The notes under the pieces: generated by a model | The model's input: the letters and a program-made list of their open reading frames with translations, nothing else | What the model was told of the DNA's origin: nothing | The model's database searches: none | NCBI GenBank assembly: GCA_037976565.1 | Contig: CP137675.1 | Coordinates: 16,023,330 to 16,087,329, forward strand | Direction of reading: 5' to 3' | DNA length: 64,000 nucleotides | Origin: Mesocentrotus franciscanus | Lineage: Eukaryota > Echinodermata > Echinoidea > Camarodonta > Strongylocentrotidae | Shown: positions 60,501-64,000 of the stretch, in pieces | How the letters are laid out: each line of letters begins with the position of its first letter | How positions within the stretch are numbered: the stretch's first letter is position 1 | Position numbers and translations under genes: made by a program

Positions 60501-62526
60501 CAGTAGTACTATAAGTAACCTACGTTGTCTCCATTTCCCCTTGATATTGTTTCCTCCAATTGTTATTTTCATGTAATAATAAATAATAATTAGATCAATA
60601 TGTATAGCACAGCTACTATATAAATATACTCTACGGCGCTGTGATGCAAAACAAAATTAAATGAAATAAATCCCCATAACAGCGCTATTCAGCGGCGGAT
60701 CCAGTATTTTCCAAGGGGGCGAAGACAACGTGTGAGCAAAGCGAACTGCTAGCGCGTAAGATCGGGCCCTTCTGGGAGGGATCCAGGGGCGGAGCCCCCG
60801 GAGGCTCTCTAGTTTAAACAATTCAAAACCTTCAAGATTCGTCTTGAGCGATGGAAACTCCTAAGGACAATTTTAAACATCAAAGGCTTGTCTTGGGTTC
60901 CACTTCTATCTTTACGGATGTGGTCCAGGGACCCACCTTAGGGGCTCACCTTATCCCGGACACTCGATATTTGCCCCCCCCCCCTGGATCCGCCACTGCT
61001 AGTGGGTGTTATTCCAAAGCTTTGGAGCGGCATAACTGAATGAGCAATCTCCAATTTTTTACATTTGTTTTTGTTTTGTGTGAGGTATTTTTAGAATCAG
61101 CTTGTCCTGTCATTATTTTTAAAGGACTCCAACGACAATGATGTCTGCTTTTAGACTTGTGATGTACCAATTCAACAAAATACTCACACATTCGTTCGTG
61201 CATCGACCTATTACGGATGGACATTAGACGTGATTCTTTCTTTGATCCAATGAGAGTCACCGCCTTCTGATTAAGTGCAGCTTAATGAGAACATTCAGCT
61301 GTTTTAACAACTGCGTAAGCATTTTCAGTCATTGACAAAGGAGCAGTTTCCCTCCCTTGGGTTTTGTTTGGATGGTGTGCTCCGTAAGAGTGTGTCTTAA
61401 ATAAAAACATCCCCAATGGGGAGCAGCAAAGTTGAAAAGCAGACGATTTTGGTGATATGAAATGTATTATTACTGATTCGCACACTTTCGCACACACCCA
61501 TGACCTTATAAAACAATTAGAAGGCCATGATCTTTATAAGCCCTGTGCGTTGTAACTCTGGAATATTATGGGGAAATTGGGGGAAACGGGATTTTAAATC
61601 ACAACCAATCTAAATATAACCTCTATCTGGTAATATCAACATGTTTTTCAAAATAAGATACAGTACACGGAACAACAATTTCCGATTATAAACCAGAACT
61701 GCACATCGATTTTCCATGGTTTAAGCGAGTTATTATCTTCTGCGCATGTAGATTAAAATGTGTAAAATCACCATCTTGATTTTGTCCCGGCTTTTTGGCG
61801 GCGACCCTCATGAGATCAAAGTGAAGAAACATGTACGGAATGTTATTGAGACGACGTTGACGGAGACAATCACAATGAATTCGTTAAGAAAACGACGAAT
61901 GTCCATCCGTAATAGGTCCATGGTTCGTGCAATCATTCATTATCATGTGTGTATGTATTAAAGTACATAATCAAAATAATAACCGATGCTATATTACGAT
62001 AAGTTACACCCGTTGCACACGAGGCGTCATTTCGGTTGCGTTGTAATTTGCACTAATCGGGCATATCATTGCAATTTAGCCCATAGCTTCAACTCAGCGT
62101 TTTTCACTGTTCATTTTACATTCACTTTGTATACCATATCAGACTCACATGTTGCGTCAAAGGCCATGTCAGTCGTTGACGCAGTCTTACGTCAGGAAAT
62201 GACGCCTTATTTGCGACGGGCAAGATATGCGCATAGAAGTGGATAATTATAGATGATAACGTATATTCTTCCTCAATAACGTAGGGGGACGCATTTACAT
62301 CTCAGACATAGGCCAAAAGGTAATAATACACATGGAGTTAGACGGAAGTGACGACATAACTATCATCTCCGGCTCATACGAGCCTTCGGATGTGTTCATC
62401 TTCCGGGGTATCCTCTACTTCTCAGACATCACGACAAAGGGTATTGTAGAATATGACGCCACGGGAGGGGACTCTCAAAAGGCGCCAGGCACTTTCTTAT
62501 ACCCGCGACGCCTGCACATAGTGTAG
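48502..62526 (+). CDS. Gene 4: secreted EGF-mucin protein with YWTD-type six-bladed beta-propeller
   Basis: Eight coding exons: 48502-48504 (ATG), 49264-49321, 49770-49904, 50676-51806, 57065-57283, 58063-58222, 60340-60461 and 62285-62526. They total 2070 nt and 689 residues, with every phase closing. Order: signal peptide ([14 protein letters not shown]), two-cysteine module (YRCDV...HTACKLLP), one EGF domain, ~340-residue Thr/Ser/Pro stalk, then six propeller blades (IFVADYG, LYWTDFD, VYCAFTS, LYFTHKY, IYISDIG, LYFSDIT) and a YPRRLHIV end. Gene 2 has the same exon order but no EGF. There is no transmembrane helix or GPI-type tail, so a secreted, heavily O-glycosylated ligand-binding protein is the best reading. 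Intron 4 (5.3 kb) holds six foldback elements. It is not a recognised named gene. Confidence 0.83.
50676..51806 (+). CDS. Gene 4 exon 4: EGF domain fused to mucin stalk
   Basis: 1131 nt, phase 1-1. Residues 1-32 are the EGF domain ([13 protein letters not shown] ... [12 protein letters not shown]); the rest is a Thr/Ser/Pro stalk of loosely repeating [13 protein letters not shown] units with 9- to 21-nt building blocks. In gene 3 the EGF and stalk are separate exons, so an intron was lost here or gained there. One early NVT site could be N-glycosylated. Confidence 0.9.
52151..52427. mobile_element. AATAGGCC foldback MITE, copy 1 (gene 4 intron 4)
   Basis: AATAGGCAATTTTCATAGTG at the left pairs with TTACGAAAATTGCCAATT at the right. 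Inner TTATGCATAA, GAATTATTTCATTCAC and CTCAATAGTCA regions are also inverted, so the element folds along nearly its full length. Confidence 0.83.
52830..53103. mobile_element. GTGTTTCACAAAG foldback MITE (gene 4 intron 4)
   Basis: CCAGGGGGGTGTTTCACAAA and TTTGTGAAACACCCCTGG are inverted ends. Pairing extends through GATCGACTTTAAGTTGGACT and GGCAGGCCGTTCATGCCAC, making arms of about 75 bp. Relative of 5925-6237. Confidence 0.9.
53507..54113. mobile_element. 600-bp foldback element with ~270-bp arms (gene 4 intron 4)
   Basis: GGTCAGGTGAAATCCAAATA at the left is mirrored by TTTAGATTTCACCCGACC at the right. ATCAACAGGAAT, GCAGGGCTGC, CAGACCTGCTAAG, CCCCTAATGACATCATCTGT and TCTCTTGTTAGCTCACTAAT all recur inverted. 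Only a central ~60 bp is unpaired. Confidence 0.9.
54403..54715. mobile_element. AATAGGCC foldback MITE, copy 2 (gene 4 intron 4)
   Basis: Perfect terminal AATAGGCCATTTTCGTAAT and its inverse, with paired inner segments (TTTAATGCATAAG region, AATTATTTCATTCACCTG, CTATTGAAATACTATTATTC). Best preserved of the three copies. Confidence 0.9.
54958..55990. mobile_element. Element with diverged ~120-bp inverted arms (gene 4 intron 4)
   Basis: Left arm TAGAGATATATATAC, GCCGCCATTACTAAGGAGGG; right arm CCTTCTCAGTAATGGCGG, AAATATATATCTCTATGG. The order is mirrored, with CTGCAC/GTGCAG-type bases at the outer edges. The interior includes a (TCTA)n run at 55125-55150. Confidence 0.6.
56341..56946. mobile_element. 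TACGC-rich foldback element (gene 4 intron 4)
   Basis: Ends pair as TTTTACACCGG / CCGGTGTGAAA, then GCGTAGAGTTGCGTAGTGTT / CACTACTCAACTCTACGC and GCGTACCGACTACGC / GCGTAGTCGGTACGCC. Between them TACGC, GCGTA or close variants recur dozens of times in both directions. No protein is implied by the Arg/Tyr/Ala-rich frames crossing it. Confidence 0.88.
57065..57283 (+). CDS. Gene 4 exon 5: propeller blades 1-2
   Basis: 219 nt, phase 1-1. [15 protein letters not shown] and [20 protein letters not shown]; the second is a textbook YWTD blade. Confidence 0.88.
58063..58222 (+). CDS. Gene 4 exon 6: propeller blade 3
   Basis: 160 nt, phase 1 to 2. [15 protein letters not shown] followed by [13 protein letters not shown]. 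It shares the Cys-for-Trp change in the YWTD motif with gene 2. Confidence 0.86.
58278..59112. mobile_element. Element with GTGTAGCTAGG / CCTAGCTACGCG ends (gene 4 intron 6)
   Basis: AAGCGTGTAGCTAGGATTTT at the left and CCCCTAGCTACGCGTCTGTG at the right are inverted ends of ~14 bp with G- and C-rich sequence just inside. The interior is AT-rich without coding capacity; a CT run lies at 59020-59045. Confidence 0.62.
60340..60461 (+). CDS. Gene 4 exon 7: propeller blade 4
   Basis: 122 nt, phase 2 to 1. [19 protein letters not shown] aligns with LYWSHTSKIERIDLDGSG of gene 2. The acceptor is preceded by a weak but usable pyrimidine tract. Confidence 0.86.
60691..61000. mobile_element. AGCGGCGGATCCAG-ended element (gene 4 intron 7)
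   Basis: AGCGGCGGATCCAG at the left and CTGGATCCGCCACTGCT at the right are inverted ends. Interior includes GGATCCAGGGGCGGAGCCCC, a second copy of the end motif. Same family end as near 12122 and 38258. Confidence 0.75.
61195..61935. mobile_element. Element with diverged inverted arms (gene 4 intron 7)
   Basis: GACCTATTACGGATGGACAT near 61206 returns inverted as ATGTCCATCCGTAATAGGTC near 61899, and TTGATCCAATGAGAGTCACCGCC matches the inverse near 61797. The interior has no gene. Confidence 0.72.
62285..62526 (+). CDS. Gene 4 exon 8: propeller blades 5-6 and stop
   Basis: 242 nt ending in TAG at 62524. [20 protein letters not shown] and [19 protein letters not shown] close the propeller; the YPRRLHIV end parallels gene 2. 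Confidence 0.88.
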
Positions 62527-62754
62527 GATTTTGTCACGGATTGTTTTGTGTCACCATGGACCTACGGTGTCACGGTCCGCGGGGACGATCCAGTCAGTTT
62601 CTGGATTCTAGAACCTTAATAACACGATCGCAGCTTCTTTCGAAAAGTCAAGCTGAGGCAATAGGCCATTTTCGTAATGTAATCCAATTTAATGCATAAG
62701 TCTTTGTAAAGTGCCTCATTACATATTATTTCATTCACTGTTACGAATGTGTCT

Positions 62755-62955
62755 TTTTTAAAGTTTTGTTTGTAAATGTAAATCTCTTAATTATACTGTT
62801 CGGGGAACTATGCCTCCACAAAGCCATTTGGCCCTTTTTTTAGTTCCCTACTTTCATTTTCTTTTATACTGCAAATGCTTATTATTGTATATATCTTTGT
62901 ATTGTTTTTATTGAAAATGGAAATGAATAAAAACGAATCGAATTGAATTGAATAA
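62755..62955 (+). mobile_element. Probable LINE 3'-end fragment
   Basis: Unique sequence ending in TTGTATTGTTTTTATTG, AAATGGAAATGAATAAAAAC and a GAATTGAATT repeat, as expected of a truncated non-LTR retrotransposon 3' terminus. No reverse transcriptase coding remains, so the family is not assigned. Confidence 0.4.
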
Positions 62956-62979
62956 ATGCATATCAATAGTTAGAATGTA

Positions 62980-63253
62980 AATTAATAATAATAATAATAA
63001 TACAAATATTGGGTTCTTGTATAGCGCTCACATCTGTCAGACTTGACACTCTCCTGGCGCTCCCGATTATTACCCTGGCGTTAGCACGGCTGCCATTACG
63101 GTGCTCTAGCATTTCAAGGTATCCATTTACATCACTTAGGTTGAGTGTGGCAAATGTAGATCAATGTCTTGCCAAAGGACATTAGTGCCGCGGCGGGACT
63201 CGAACCGCGGACCTTGTGATCAACAGCCGGTGACGTTTCCACTCGACCAGGCA
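62980..63253 (-). mobile_element. Full-length tRNA-derived SINE, minus orientation
   Basis: On the minus strand: GCCTGGTCGAGTGGAAACG (A-box region), GGTTCGAGTCCC (B box), then GGCAAGACATTGATCTACAT, body, TGAGCGCTATACAAGAACCC and an (ATT)n tail at 62985-63003. It is the best reference copy for the partial SINEs at 31.6, 32.8, 38.7 and 42.1 kb. Confidence 0.85.
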
Positions 63254-63958
63254 AGTAAAATATTATCGCTTGCCCTATACCTAACAACACATAATGTTGC
63301 AATTAGCATTCTAACTATTGACATACAATTATTCGTAACAGGTGAATGACATAATTCGTATCGAGGCACTTATGTATAAATTTGGTTACATTACGAAAAT
63401 GGCCTATTAAGAACAAAACAGTATGCAAATACTTTTCGGGAGATGGCTGTATCAGTTTACTATTAGATTTATTATAATATCAGTTTGTAGCGACATTGAC
63501 ATTTTATAACATGTATCTTTAAAGATCAGGTTCATTGATTTTAAAAACTAACTTTATTGTCATTATTGCAAAGGTAACACTTTGATTTGACAAGGTTATC
63601 AAAATTCCATGCTCGGAAACATTCGAAGTAATGATTATTATCAATTACAAAACTCTTAAATACAGCCCCGACATAGCACCTGAAATGCTCTCCGATCGCT
63701 GCTGAGATGTGTGACGTCACATGTTGAACATGATTTGCACAAGCAGACGATGTCCCATGACATCTCACACATTTTCAGTGCCTGTTTCGTCGTCTTCTCT
63801 TCAGTTATTTCTCTTACTTCACTACCGTCAGACTAAATGTTTAATCTATTGCCTCACTCTAAACCCCGCGCATGGTATTATTTTGATGAAAAATGCAGCG
63901 ATAAAAAAATAAAGGAATCCGTCGCTTGTAAACAAAATAAGACGCCATTGTATTTTCA

Positions 63959-64000
63959 GCTGCATACACCGCGGTATGTTCGGCGTTTCAAGAGGAACAA
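63959..64000 (+). CDS. Possible first part of an exon of a following gene
   Basis: A TTGTATTTTCAG acceptor-like site is followed by 42 open bases to the window end. In phase 1 they read without a stop and include one cysteine. Too short to assign; it could belong to a fifth member of the family. Confidence 0.2.

Larger units (their letters stand above)
62660..63408. mobile_element. AATAGGCC foldback MITE, copy 3, split by later insertions
   Basis: Outer ends AATAGGCCATTTTCGTAAT and ATTACGAAAATGGCCTATT are intact. The hairpin is opened by a LINE-like 3' fragment and a full-length SINE, so the copy is more than twice the length of its relatives at 52.2 and 54.4 kb. Confidence 0.83.

Noticed and set aside
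63765..63835. CAG followed by a hydrophobic-looking segment, possible signal exon of a fifth gene
   Set aside because: No ATG-GTAA exon could be placed upstream and the segment does not align with the four known signal exons.

Overview
The window reads as nuclear DNA of an intron-rich, AT-rich animal, most likely a marine invertebrate deuterostome such as an echinoderm. That assignment is an inference from three things: GT-AG exons carrying EGF, mucin-like and LDL-receptor YWTD modules; many short foldback (MITE-like) elements; and a tRNA-derived SINE with an (ATT)n tail. No bacterial operon, CRISPR array, rRNA or clear standalone tRNA gene is present.

The coding content is one tandem family of four paralogous plus-strand genes. 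I assembled them by joining splice sites and checking phase by hand. Gene 1 (18552-20948) and gene 3 (36156-41694) are short: signal peptide, a small two-cysteine module, a Ser/Thr-rich stalk and an acidic tail. Gene 3 also has an EGF domain. Gene 2 (26405-32713) and gene 4 (48502-62526) are long: signal peptide, cysteine module, (EGF in gene 4), mucin stalk, and a four-exon, six-blade YWTD-type beta-propeller. The order is short-long-short-long. Genes 1/2 resemble each other at the N-terminus, and so do genes 3/4, which suggests duplication of a two-gene block. In all four, the initiator ATG is the last codon of the first coding exon (directly before GTAA), and nearly every later junction is phase 1. 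All products look secreted; no transmembrane segment follows the signal peptide. Gene 3 has an apparent reading-frame break at the start of its mucin exon.

The first 18.5 kb holds no recognisable complete gene. It contains a 12-bp minisatellite (544-1640), a partial copy of it with flank at 6924-7440 between 114-bp direct repeats, three related terminal-exon-like segments (2.75-4.7 kb), clusters of inverted-repeat elements (5.9-12 kb), a purine-rich repeat (12.1-12.8 kb) and a 207-bp-period satellite (12.8-16.4 kb). The satellite is interrupted by a 973-bp transposon-like element whose empty site is visible in the same array.

Introns and intergenic DNA of the gene cluster are full of foldback elements of at least ten families, SINE copies, GA/CT and (ATT)n microsatellites, and nested insertions. 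Gene 4's 5.3-kb intron 4 alone carries six. Exon calls rest on splice consensus, phase closure (genes 1, 2 and 4 close exactly) and homology among the four paralogs; no transcript or database evidence was available.
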